This document shows, one piece after another, positions 16,415 to 24,767 of a stretch of DNA of 64,000 nucleotides. The notes under the pieces were generated by a model. It searched no databases. It was not told the origin of the DNA and saw nothing but the letters and a program-made list of their open reading frames with translations. This stretch comes from Mesorhizobium helmanticense (GTDB lineage Bacteria > Pseudomonadota > Alphaproteobacteria > Rhizobiales > Rhizobiaceae): NCBI RefSeq assembly GCF_003034915.1, contig NZ_PZJX01000045.1, positions 98,324 to 162,323 of the forward strand, written 5' to 3'. A program made the position numbers and the translations under genes. Every line of letters begins with the position of its first letter. The first letter of the stretch is position 1.

Positions 16415-17548
16415 ATGATGCGGGGAGAAAGCTTACCCCGCGCCGCGGCGCCTATGCTCGGCTTCGGCCGGCTGCTGCGCCACTACGGCTTCCCGGTTGC
16501 GCCAGAGCAAGTATCCGGCTTCATGCAGGCCGTGACGCTGCTCGGGCCACGCTCCATTGCCGACATCCGCGAGGCAGCACTCGCCACGCTGGCGCCGACG
16601 CCCGATCGCCGCGACGAATTCGAGGCGCATTTCCAGAGCTATTTCTACGGCAACACATCTGCCGTGGTCGAAGGCGATACGGATGAAGAAACCCGCATCA
16701 AGGATGATGGCGGCGCCAACGAGGACCAGATCGAAGCGAAGCAGGATGAAGGTGGCGATCTGTCCTCGGCCGTCGAACAGTTGAGCACACGTGACTTCCA
16801 GCGCGACGATGCCAAACTGACCACCTTTCGCCGCAAACTGGCGTCCGCCTTGCCCGCCCGCCGCTCCTTCCGCACCGTGCGCGCCCATTCGCGCGGCAAG
16901 CTCGACCTGCGCCGATCGCTGCGCGAAATCGTCAGCGCCGATGGTGACGTCCCCTCGCCGCTTTTGCGCCGCCGCCAGACCGTGCCGCGCAAGCTGCTGC
17001 TGCTGATCGATGTCTCCGGTTCGATGAAGCTGCACACCTCGGACTACCTCAAGCTGGCGCATGCCGCCGTGCAAGGCGCGGACCGCGCGGAGATTTTCAC
17101 CTTCGGCACCCGGCTGACCCGCATCACCGGGGCGTTGCGCATTCGCGACTGCGACCAGGCGCTGGCCCGCGCCGCCGCGCAGGTCGACGACTGGGATGGC
17201 GGCACCCGCATGGGGCCGACACTGCTCGCCTTCCTTTCGGTGCCGCGCTTTTCGGCCTTCGCGCGCGGCGCGGCGGTCGTCATCCTCTCTGATGCACTGG
17301 AGCGCGGCGACCATGCCGAGTTGGAGACCGCGATGCGCCGTTTGAGCGCCCGAGCCTTCCGCTTGTCGCTGGCGACGCCGCTGGCCGGCGACCCGCGCTT
17401 CCGGCCGGCAACTGCGGCCCTGCGTGCCATCCTGCCGGTGCTAGACGATCTCGTCGATGGCTCGTCGATCTCGGGTCTCACCGATTTCATCCTGTCGCTC
17501 GCCCGCCCCGCCGCGGCGGCCGCGGCAATCTGGAAAAGGGTTTCATGA
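16415..17548 (+). CDS. VWA-domain protein (CoxE-like maturation factor)
   Basis: A 377-residue protein with an acidic middle linker (DEETRIKDDGGANEDQ) and a C-terminal von Willebrand A domain. The metal-binding MIDAS motif is LLLIDVSGSMKLHTSDYLK (D-x-S-x-S), with later MIDAS residues in WDGGTRMG and the aspartate of VILSDALERGD. CoxE-type proteins act with MoxR ATPases as a chaperone pair; the gene for the partner is upstream across a palindromic repeat. The last four bases overlap the amidohydrolase start (ATGATG...), so the two are coupled. Confidence 0.88.
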   Translation: MMRGESLPRAAAPMLGFGRLLRHYGFPVAPEQVSGFMQAVTLLGPRSIADIREAALATLAPTPDRRDEFEAHFQSYFYGNTSAVVEGDTDEETRIKDDGGANEDQIEAKQDEGGDLSSAVEQLSTRDFQRDDAKLTTFRRKLASALPARRSFRTVRAHSRGKLDLRRSLREIVSADGDVPSPLLRRRQTVPRKLLLLIDVSGSMKLHTSDYLKLAHAAVQGADRAEIFTFGTRLTRITGALRIRDCDQALARAAAQVDDWDGGTRMGPTLLAFLSVPRFSAFARGAAVVILSDALERGDHAELETAMRRLSARAFRLSLATPLAGDPRFRPATAALRAILPVLDDLVDGSSISGLTDFILSLARPAAAAAAIWKRVS

Positions 17549-18435
17549 TGCAGAAGGCGATCGACGCGCATTTCCACATCTGGCGCCAAAAGGACCAGCC
17601 CTGGCTGGTCGGCCCGATGGAACCGCGCATCTTCGGCCCCTATGAGCCGATCCGCCGCGACTATCCGATCGAGGAATTTTTGGCCGACCAGAAAGGCGCT
17701 GGCGTCGAAAAGGCGGTCTATGTCCAGACCAACTGGGCCAAGGAGGATTTCGAAAAGGAAGTCGCCTTCCTGCAAAAAACCGCCGACGAAACCGGCTGGC
17801 CGCATGCCATCGTCGGCTATGCCGACATGACGGCGGACGATGTGCGCCCCCAGATCGACCGGCTGAAAAAATACCCACTGCTGCGCGGCGTGCGCATGCA
17901 ACTGCACTGGCATGAAACGCCGGCCTTCCGCTTCGCCACCTCAGCAGACCAGGTCATCGACCCGAAGGTGCGGGCCAATGTGGCGCGGCTGAAAGATTAT
18001 GGCCTGTCCTTTGACCTGCAACTCTTCCCCGCCCAGATGAAGGACGGACTGACGCTGGTTGGCGAGAACCCCGACACCAATTTCATCCTCACCCATGCCG
18101 GCATGCTGACCGGCATGGAACCGGAAACCATGGAAGCCTGGAAGGCCGGCCTGCGCACGCTGTCTGCGGTACCCAACTTCTACGCCAAGCTGTCCGGCCT
18201 AGGCACCTTCGTCCACCGCAACGACCCGTCGCTGATCGCCTATATCGTCGACAACGCGATCGATATTTTGGGCAGCGACCATCTGATGTTCGGCTCGAAC
18301 TTCCCGATCGAGAAACTGTGGACCAGCCACGCCGAACTGATCAAGGCGCATCGCGCGGCGGTGGGCAAGCATGGCGGGGCCGCCGAAGCGGATATCTTCT
18401 GGAACACGGCGGAGAAGGTGTATCGGCCGGTGTGA
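17545..18435 (+). CDS. Amidohydrolase-2 family TIM-barrel hydrolase
   Basis: A 296-residue protein of the amidohydrolase-2 / lactone-hydrolase group: metal motif DAHFHIW at residues 7-13, HWHE in the middle, FILTHAGML with a further metal histidine and GSNFPIEK with the terminal aspartate replaced by SN. Relatives open lactones or decarboxylate aromatic acids. Its position as last gene of the molybdenum hydroxylase operon suggests that it acts on the hydroxylated product, for example by opening a ring or lactone, but that is inference. Confidence 0.85.
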   Translation: MMQKAIDAHFHIWRQKDQPWLVGPMEPRIFGPYEPIRRDYPIEEFLADQKGAGVEKAVYVQTNWAKEDFEKEVAFLQKTADETGWPHAIVGYADMTADDVRPQIDRLKKYPLLRGVRMQLHWHETPAFRFATSADQVIDPKVRANVARLKDYGLSFDLQLFPAQMKDGLTLVGENPDTNFILTHAGMLTGMEPETMEAWKAGLRTLSAVPNFYAKLSGLGTFVHRNDPSLIAYIVDNAIDILGSDHLMFGSNFPIEKLWTSHAELIKAHRAAVGKHGGAAEADIFWNTAEKVYRPV

Positions 18436-18443
18436 TTGCCTCC

Positions 18444-18465
18444 CCTTCTCCCTTGTAGGAGAAGG
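18444..18465. terminator. Bidirectional hairpin between convergent genes
   Basis: CCTTCTCC (18444-18451) and GGAGAAGG (18458-18465) form an eight-pair stem with a six-base loop, placed in the 39-bp gap between the convergent amidohydrolase and carboxymuconolactone-decarboxylase genes. Confidence 0.6.
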
Positions 18466-18474
18466 AAGAACGCC

Positions 18475-18882
18475 TCACTTCACCTCGAACTCCGGGTCCA
18501 CCGGGATCTGCATCGCGGTAACCATCTGGTTGGTCTGCCCGGCCAGCCCGATGATCGAGACCAGCTCGCCATGCTGCGCGTCGGTCATGCCTTTGGCGCG
18601 CGCCGCAGCAGTGTGCGAATGGACGCAATAGGAGCAGCCATTGGCGGTCGAGACGGCGATGTAGATCATCTCCTTGGTCAGCGGGTCGATGGCGCTCTCG
18701 GCGACCATCACCGCCTTGAGCTGTTCCCAGACCCGCTTCAACGAGGCCGGATCATTGGCCAGCCCGCGCCAGAAATTGTTGACGAAGTCGGATTTGCGCG
18801 TCGCGCGGATGTCGTCGAACACCGCCTTCACGGCGGGAATCTTTTCCACCTCGGCATCGCTGAGAAGTCTTGTAGTGGCCAT
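18475..18882 (-). CDS. Carboxymuconolactone-decarboxylase / AhpD-like protein
   Basis: A 135-residue all-helical protein with the AhpD-like redox motif NGCSYCVHSHTAAARAKG (C-x-x-C-x3-H), the mark of the alkylhydroperoxidase-core branch of the carboxymuconolactone-decarboxylase family. It may reduce peroxides or act in ring cleavage. ATG 18882 is behind AAAAGGAGTCC. It is the last gene of the importer operon running from 25754, 44 bp after the ATPase gene. Confidence 0.86.
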   Translation of the reverse strand: MATTRLLSDAEVEKIPAVKAVFDDIRATRKSDFVNNFWRGLANDPASLKRVWEQLKAVMVAESAIDPLTKEMIYIAVSTANGCSYCVHSHTAAARAKGMTDAQHGELVSIIGLAGQTNQMVTAMQIPVDPEFEVK

Positions 18883-18926
18883 GGTGGACTCCTTTTCGTT
18901 TTGATTCTGCGTGCGAGGAAATGCAG

Positions 18927-20423
18927 CTAATGCACGGCCGCGTACATGATCTTTTCCTCCGTCGCCTCTGCCGGCGAGAATTCCTCGACGATGCGGCCCT
19001 GCCGGCAGACCAGGATGCGGTCGGACAGGTTCATGATCTCGGGCAGATAGGACGAGATGACGACGACGGCGAGGCCTTCGTCGGCCAGCCGGTTGATGAT
19101 CTGGTGGATTTCGGCGATCGCCCCGACATCGACGCCGCGCGTCGGCTCGTCGAAGATGACGATGCGCGGCTGCTGCACCAGCCCCTTGCCGATCACCACC
19201 TTCTGCTGATTGCCGCCAGACAGCTCGACCACGCGGGCATTGTCGTTGATCGCCTTGATGTTCAGCGTCCTGGTCCATTCGGCCGAGAGCGTCCGCATCT
19301 CATGCGCGTTGATGACCCAGGCTTTTTCGCGCCCCGCCGCCAAAAGCCCGCCGAACAGGTTCTCGGCGACGCTCATCGTTTCGAAAATACCTTCGCTCTT
19401 GCGGTCCTCGGTGACATAGACGATGCCGTCCGCCACAGCCTCGCTGGGCACGAGATAGCGCACGGGCTTGTCGTCGAGTTCGATCGTGCCGCCGCGCAGG
19501 AAATCGCGCTTGTGGATACCGGAGACGATCTTGAAGGTCTCGGTGCGGCCCGAACCGATCAGCCCGAAGACGCCGGTGATCTGGCCCTCGAAGATCGAGA
19601 AGGAGGTGTTGCGCACGACATTGCCCATCGAAATGTCCTGCACCGACAGCACTTTCTTGCCGGCCTTGCGCAACCTGGCCTCGTCGCGCTGCTGGTAGAG
19701 CTGTCCCGACAGCGTCCGCCCGACCATCGCGGCTATGATCCTGTCGCGGTCGAAGGCCGATGCGTCGTCGGTGATCACCAGTTCACCGTCGCGCAGGATG
19801 GTGATGCGGTCGGCGATCAATAGCGCCTCTTCCAGCGCGTGGCTGATGAAAACGATCGAAACGCCGTTGCCTTTGAGCCGGCGGATCAGCGCGAAGAAGT
19901 GCCGCTTCTCCTCTGGCGTCAGGGTGGCGGTCGGCTCGTCGAAGATGATGATCTCGGCATTGTGGTGGACGGCGCGCGCGATCTCGACCATCTGCCGCTT
20001 GGCCGCGCCCAGCGTCGCCACCATGGCATTGGGATCGACAGGAAAGTTCAGCGACTGCAGAAATTGCTGCGCCGAGATGTAGGTGCCGCGCAGCCGGTTG
20101 AGGAATTTTTCCGTGCCGAGATAAAGGTTCTGCGCCACCGTCATCGACGGCACCAGGCTGGTCTCCTGGAAGACCATGGCGATGCCGGCTTCGAGCGCCG
20201 CATGTGGCGAGGCGTAGGCGATCTCCTGCCCCTTGTGGATCATCTTTCCCGAGGTTGCGTCAACGACGCCGGCGATGATCTTGGTCAGCGTCGACTTACC
20301 CGCACCGTTCTCGCCGAGCAGCGCATGGATCTCGCCCTTGCGCAGATCGAAGCTGACGTTCTTGACCGCGGGCACGCCGCGATAGGTCTTGGTCACGTTT
20401 TCAAGGCGGACGATCGGTTCCAT
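18927..20423 (-). CDS. Ribose-type ABC importer, double ATPase
   Basis: A 498-residue protein with two fused nucleotide-binding domains. The first has an intact Walker A (GENGAGKST) and Walker B (IIIFDEPTATL); the second has the degenerate GLIGSGRTE in place of Walker A, normal for RbsA/MglA proteins, with signature LSGGNQQKV and Walker B IVIFDEPTRGVD. The ATG at 20423 overlaps the TGA of the upstream lactonase gene (TGATG). It powers the importer whose binding protein and permeases are encoded upstream in the same operon. Confidence 0.93.
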   Translation of the reverse strand: MEPIVRLENVTKTYRGVPAVKNVSFDLRKGEIHALLGENGAGKSTLTKIIAGVVDATSGKMIHKGQEIAYASPHAALEAGIAMVFQETSLVPSMTVAQNLYLGTEKFLNRLRGTYISAQQFLQSLNFPVDPNAMVATLGAAKRQMVEIARAVHHNAEIIIFDEPTATLTPEEKRHFFALIRRLKGNGVSIVFISHALEEALLIADRITILRDGELVITDDASAFDRDRIIAAMVGRTLSGQLYQQRDEARLRKAGKKVLSVQDISMGNVVRNTSFSIFEGQITGVFGLIGSGRTETFKIVSGIHKRDFLRGGTIELDDKPVRYLVPSEAVADGIVYVTEDRKSEGIFETMSVAENLFGGLLAAGREKAWVINAHEMRTLSAEWTRTLNIKAINDNARVVELSGGNQQKVVIGKGLVQQPRIVIFDEPTRGVDVGAIAEIHQIINRLADEGLAVVVISSYLPEIMNLSDRILVCRQGRIVEEFSPAEATEEKIMYAAVH

Positions 20424-21478
20424 CAGAACCCTCCGGACGCAAGATCGATGGCGAGCAGGCAGTCGCCGCCCTTCGAGGCAATGAACAGCCGGCCATCTCT
20501 CTCCGTGGCACTGCAAATGCCATGGCGCGTGCCGTTGGCGCGGCTGTGCAGGCTGAATTGCGGCCGCATGTTCCGGTCGAGCTTGACCACCAGCCCGTAG
20601 GAACGGCTGGGCGACCATGGCTTGTGGATGCCCATGGTGCGGATGCCGCCGCATTGCAGCGGCTCGAGGAAACTGCGGTTGGAGGCCAGCGCCGGCGCGA
20701 TCCAGAATTCGGGCGGCACCTCGGCGATCATATCGTCGCGATAATGTGTTTCCTGCAGCACGAACTCGATCAGCCGGTTACGCGGCGCAAACAAGGTCAG
20801 CCAGGCGCCGCCGTCGGCGGATGATGACAGCCGGGAGGGATAACCGGGCAGATGCGCCAGTACCGTCGAGCGGCTGCCGATCGTGCCATCGAAACGAAGG
20901 AGCTGATGGTGCCAGCTTTCGCTGACCAAAACATCCTTGCCCACCGGGTGCAGCCCATAGGGAAAGGCGATGCCGCCGGCGATCTTGCGGAAGTCGCCGC
21001 CTTGGGGTTCGCGCCTCCACAACGAGCCTGACGCGCCCTTCTTCATCAGGTCGGCGGCCCATTGCGCCGGCGCATGCTCGGCCGAACCATTGGCCAGCCA
21101 CAGCGTTCCGTCCGCCGCATAGGCAAGCGCCGTGATGCAGCGGATTTCGGCGGGAAGCACTGTCTCCTTGCCGGCGACCAGCAGCTTGCCGCTTTCGAGG
21201 CCGACCGTGAGGTCGCCGGAATGCGACACAGCGAGCGCGGTGACGGGAGACGGGAATGTCTCGATCACGGCAGGTTCGGCTCCTCCGGCAATCGCAAAGA
21301 CGCCATTGCCGCTCGAAGCCAGCAGGCGGTCGCCCGTGGCGGCCAGATTGTCGGGCTCGATCAGTACGGAAAAGACCGGCGCATCGTCCAGCACCGTGTT
21401 CGGCCGAAAGGCGCCGTCGAGCGGCGGGATGGTCACCGCCTTGCCGCGAAAGATGTCGAGGATCGGATCGAGTATCAT
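20423..21478 (-). CDS. Beta-propeller protein, SMP-30/strictosidine-synthase-like
   Basis: A 351-residue protein without a signal peptide, made of repeated beta-blade segments (GDLTVGLESGKLLV, DGTLWLANGS, GIAFPYGLHPVGKDVLVSESW, DGGAWLTLFAPRNRLIEFV). The blades GLHP..DVLVSESWHHQLLRF match the strictosidine-synthase-like branch of six-bladed propellers; relatives are lactonases or arylesterases with a calcium site. It overlaps the fusion gene upstream (ATG 21478 inside its last codons) and the ATPase downstream, so it is fully coupled to transport. Hydrolysis of an imported sugar lactone or ester in the cytoplasm is a reasonable inference; no catalytic assay can be read from sequence. Confidence 0.78.
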   Translation of the reverse strand: MILDPILDIFRGKAVTIPPLDGAFRPNTVLDDAPVFSVLIEPDNLAATGDRLLASSGNGVFAIAGGAEPAVIETFPSPVTALAVSHSGDLTVGLESGKLLVAGKETVLPAEIRCITALAYAADGTLWLANGSAEHAPAQWAADLMKKGASGSLWRREPQGGDFRKIAGGIAFPYGLHPVGKDVLVSESWHHQLLRFDGTIGSRSTVLAHLPGYPSRLSSSADGGAWLTLFAPRNRLIEFVLQETHYRDDMIAEVPPEFWIAPALASNRSFLEPLQCGGIRTMGIHKPWSPSRSYGLVVKLDRNMRPQFSLHSRANGTRHGICSATERDGRLFIASKGGDCLLAIDLASGGF

Positions 21479-23598
21479 GATCTCGTCCCCCAGTAGGAGG
21501 CCGGGCTGGTCCAGTTCGGATCGGCGCCGGGAATTCTGTAGCGGCCGATGCGGTTGTTCAGGATGCCGCCGACGAAGAGATAGCCCTTGTGCTCGCGCAT
21601 CGAGGTGACCATCGGGTGCGCGGCGCCCGAAAGGTCCCCGAGCGCCTCGACGATGCCGCCCGTCTCGTTGAACTTGACCACGCCGCCGGTGTTGATGTTG
21701 GGAAACAGCCACTCGTCCTGCGGCAGGCGACGCGTCATGCGCTTGCGCATGTCGGGATGGCGCAGCGAGAGATCGAAGCTTGGCGTGCGCATGCCGAGCC
21801 AGGCCATCCAGTAATTGCCGTCGGAGGCACGGTTGATGTTGTCGGGATAGCCCGGCATGTCGCGGATCACGCACTCGGCGGTGCCTGCCTTCGGCCCTTC
21901 CAGCCAATAGCGATGCACCCGGCAGGCCCAGCTTTCGGCGAAGAACAGCGACGTGCCGTCATGCGCCATGCACACGCCGTTGGTGTAGCGATAGCCGTCG
22001 AGCAACGTTTTCGTCGAACCGTCCTTCGGATCGTAGACGAGCAGCCGCCCGGTGGCGCGGTTTTCGATCGAATCCAGCGCCCAGTCATGGGCGTCGTAGC
22101 GCTTGGTCGAGTCGGTGAAGTAGATACGGCCGTCCGGCGCAATGTCGCAATCGTTGGGATCGCGCAGCCGCGCATCGTCGACGATCGAGGTCCACGAGCG
22201 CGACGTCTCGGCCGACAGCTGCTTCACCTCGCGCTGCGGCGACACCGAATAAAGCCCCATGGCGCCGACGCAGCTGATCAGATTGCCTGATTTGTCGAAG
22301 GCCAGACCCAGCGGAAAACCGCCAATATGAGCAAACACTTCCGAGCGCTTGTAGTCAGGTGCGAAGAAGCGAACGATCTCACCGTGACGGGTGCCGCAGT
22401 AGAGATGATCGTCGCGGTCGAGGATGACGTCCTCCGGACCCTCTAGCTCGCCGAGCCCTATATGGTCGGCACCCGACAGCCGGTTGTCGAGTTCGTAAGG
22501 CGTGCCGGAGCCGGCGGCGGCCGACTGCGTCGCACCCATCCTGAGATAGACCGGCGCGACATAGACCTCGTTCAGCACCTTGTCGCGGTTCTTCAGCCAG
22601 CGGATGTCGATGGTGACCGCGACGGCCAGCATGATGCCCAGCACCATCTGGTTGGTGCCGGTGCCGTAGCCCAGCCGGATCAGCCCATTGGTCATGGTCA
22701 GCACGATGATCGCGCCCATCAGCCCCTTGACCACCGAGCCGCGCCCGCCGCCCAGACTGACGCCGCCGACCACCGCCGCCGTCAGCGCCATGATCTCCAG
22801 GTTGAGGCCGGTTCCCGGCCCTGCCCCGCTCAGCCGGCAAGCGATGAGAAAACCGCCGAGCGACGCGCAGAAGCCGGAGAACACATAGGTCATGAACACG
22901 GTGCGGCGCACGCGAATGCCGGCATTGTGCGCCGAGCGCCGCGACCCGCCAACCGCCAGCACATGCCAGCCGGGCCGTGAACGCGTCAGCGCGATATGGG
23001 TGATGACAGCCAGGATGATAGCCGCCCATACGGCGACCGAAAGACCCCAGAAGGTGCCGTCGCCGATGAAATCCAGCACATCCGATGTGGCGCTGGAAAG
23101 CTGCACGTCGGCGGCATAAGTGGTGACCAGTATGTCGAACAGAGCCCGACCGAAGATGAAGGTGACGAGTGTCGTCAGGAAGGCGCGCAGCCTGAAATAG
23201 CCGATGAGGTAGCCGTTGATCGCCCCGAACAGCAGTCCGGTGGCGATCGACGCTGCAAGCGCCAGCCATACCGACTGTTCGAGGATGAAGAAGACATAGA
23301 CCGCCGAAAAGCAGGAGAGCGCGAAGATCGAACCGACCGAAAGGTCGATGCCGCCGCCCAGCATGACCACGGTCATGCCGGTGACGAGCAGCGAGAATTC
23401 GCCGAGCTGGCGGGTCGAATCTTGCAGCGCCGTCAGCTTGAAGAAGCCTGGAATGAGCGAACCGAACACGCCGAGCGTCGCCACCAGCGCCAGGAACGGG
23501 ATGGCGTTGTCGGTCCAGCGCTTGGTCAGGATCTCGCCGACCAGATGGTCGGGCACGAGATTGTAGCGCCAGGACTGGAGGCGTTCACGAAAGGACAT
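21475..23598 (-). CDS. Fusion: RbsC-type permease + strictosidine-synthase-like propeller
   Basis: A 707-residue chain with two clear parts. Residues 1 to about 340 are a full RbsC-type permease (GGGIDLSVGSIFALS, GAINGYLIGYFRLRAFLTTLVTF, GGVSLGGGRGSVVKGLMGAI). After a short linker, residues about 365-700 form a beta-propeller of the strictosidine-synthase-like type (GPEDVILDRDDHLYCGTRHGEI, RDPNDCDIAPDGRIYFTDS, GRLLVYDPKDGS, RYWLEGPKAGT, PGYPDNINRASDGNYW). RbsC proteins have both ends in the cytoplasm, so the propeller should sit inside, at the mouth of the channel. There is no stop or shift between the parts in this sequence. A second, separate permease is encoded upstream. Confidence 0.9.
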   Translation of the reverse strand: MSFRERLQSWRYNLVPDHLVGEILTKRWTDNAIPFLALVATLGVFGSLIPGFFKLTALQDSTRQLGEFSLLVTGMTVVMLGGGIDLSVGSIFALSCFSAVYVFFILEQSVWLALAASIATGLLFGAINGYLIGYFRLRAFLTTLVTFIFGRALFDILVTTYAADVQLSSATSDVLDFIGDGTFWGLSVAVWAAIILAVITHIALTRSRPGWHVLAVGGSRRSAHNAGIRVRRTVFMTYVFSGFCASLGGFLIACRLSGAGPGTGLNLEIMALTAAVVGGVSLGGGRGSVVKGLMGAIIVLTMTNGLIRLGYGTGTNQMVLGIMLAVAVTIDIRWLKNRDKVLNEVYVAPVYLRMGATQSAAAGSGTPYELDNRLSGADHIGLGELEGPEDVILDRDDHLYCGTRHGEIVRFFAPDYKRSEVFAHIGGFPLGLAFDKSGNLISCVGAMGLYSVSPQREVKQLSAETSRSWTSIVDDARLRDPNDCDIAPDGRIYFTDSTKRYDAHDWALDSIENRATGRLLVYDPKDGSTKTLLDGYRYTNGVCMAHDGTSLFFAESWACRVHRYWLEGPKAGTAECVIRDMPGYPDNINRASDGNYWMAWLGMRTPSFDLSLRHPDMRKRMTRRLPQDEWLFPNINTGGVVKFNETGGIVEALGDLSGAAHPMVTSMREHKGYLFVGGILNNRIGRYRIPGADPNWTSPASYWGTRS

Positions 23599-23626
23599 CG
23601 GGCTACTGCTGTGATTGCATGAGGAT

Positions 23627-23658
23627 ACGAGGTGGCTGGATTGTTCCGGCCACCTCGT
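23627..23658 (-). terminator. Strong hairpin after binding-protein gene
   Basis: ACGAGGTGGCTGGA (23627-23640) pairs with TCCGGCCACCTCGT (23645-23658), 14 pairs with one G-U and a four-base loop. It lies between the binding-protein stop (23683) and the fusion-gene start (23598), so it likely stabilises or partly ends the upstream mRNA. Confidence 0.7.
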
Positions 23659-23682
23659 TGAGGCTTGTCTTGAACCTGCGGT

Positions 23683-24708
23683 TTACTTCGCCGCCGCTTC
23701 GGCCTGCAGCGCCTTCAGGTCCCAGCAGCTGTCGGGCTTGAGATCGGCTTTGGTCGTCGCCTTCTCCAGCGTGTAGATATAGGTCTTCGACGTGCCGGCC
23801 GGCTGCCCGCTCTGCAGCAGGAACTTGATGATGGCGTTCATGTCGCCCGACTGACGGGCAAGGTCGGTCATGACAACCGCGCCATAGGTGCCGTCCTGCA
23901 GCTTGTCGCAGTCGGCGGTCTTCTCGCCGCCGCCGGTGGTGACCAGGAACACCTTGCCCTCGAGCTTGGCGTCACGGATAGCGGCGGCTGCGCCGGTAGC
24001 ATCGCCGTCCCAGAAATCGATGATGGCGCAGATGTCAGGGTTCTGCTGCAGCATCGTCGTCGTCACGTTGCGCGAGGTCGTGGCATCCCAATTGGAATCC
24101 GGCTTGGCCACGACCTTGAAGTCGGGGTTCTTTTCCAGCACCTTCATGATGCCGGCATATTGGTAGAGGCTCGACGAATTGGCCTGGTCACCCTGCACCA
24201 GCCCGAGCTTCTTGGAAGAGTTCGGGCCGCAGCCCTTGATCGCAGCTTCGGCCTCGAGCTGGCCGAGCCGGTCCCAGTCGCTGCCGACAAAGGCATCGGC
24301 GGGAAAGTTCGCTGGATTGTCGACCAGCAGCACATAGGTGCCGGCGGCCTGTGCCTTCTTCATCAGCTTGGCATAGGAGTTGAGGTCCGGCGAATGGATG
24401 ATCAGCACGTCCGGCCTGGTGTCCGACGAGATCGCGTCGGTGATCGCCTGCGCGCCCGCATCGACCACCCAGTTCGGATCGCGTGTTTCGAAGGTGCCGC
24501 CCCAGGCATCGACCTCCTTCTTCAGGAAATGCGCCCAGCCCTGTGCCAGGTCGAAGCCCATCGCCATCGGGATCAGCATCACGCGCTTGCCCTTGAGCGC
24601 CTGCGAATAGGCGGCGGGACCAGGATCCTCGGCGGCAAAGCTTGGTGCGATGAAGGCCGAGACGGCGAATACTGCCGCTGCCGCCATAAATGTCCTGATG
24701 ATTTTCAT
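23683..24708 (-). CDS. Ribose-type ABC importer, periplasmic binding protein
   Basis: A 341-residue precursor with signal peptide (MKIIRTFMAAAAVFAVSAF..SFA, cut near residue 25) and a type-1 periplasmic binding fold (GKRVMLIPMAMGFDLAQGWAHF, PDVLIIHSPDLNSYAKLM, AIIDFWDGDATGAAAAIRDA). ATG 24708 is behind AGAGGATGT. It is the second gene of the operon starting with the permease at 25754. Compared with ribose-binding protein the sugar contact region is different, so the ligand may be a modified sugar or lactone. Confidence 0.9.
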   Translation of the reverse strand: MKIIRTFMAAAAVFAVSAFIAPSFAAEDPGPAAYSQALKGKRVMLIPMAMGFDLAQGWAHFLKKEVDAWGGTFETRDPNWVVDAGAQAITDAISSDTRPDVLIIHSPDLNSYAKLMKKAQAAGTYVLLVDNPANFPADAFVGSDWDRLGQLEAEAAIKGCGPNSSKKLGLVQGDQANSSSLYQYAGIMKVLEKNPDFKVVAKPDSNWDATTSRNVTTTMLQQNPDICAIIDFWDGDATGAAAAIRDAKLEGKVFLVTTGGGEKTADCDKLQDGTYGAVVMTDLARQSGDMNAIIKFLLQSGQPAGTSKTYIYTLEKATTKADLKPDSCWDLKALQAEAAAK

Positions 24709-24767
24709 GTCACATCCTCTGGTTGGTTATGATTGTTCGCGGCCGGCCCCAACCGTCCGCGTCGGTA

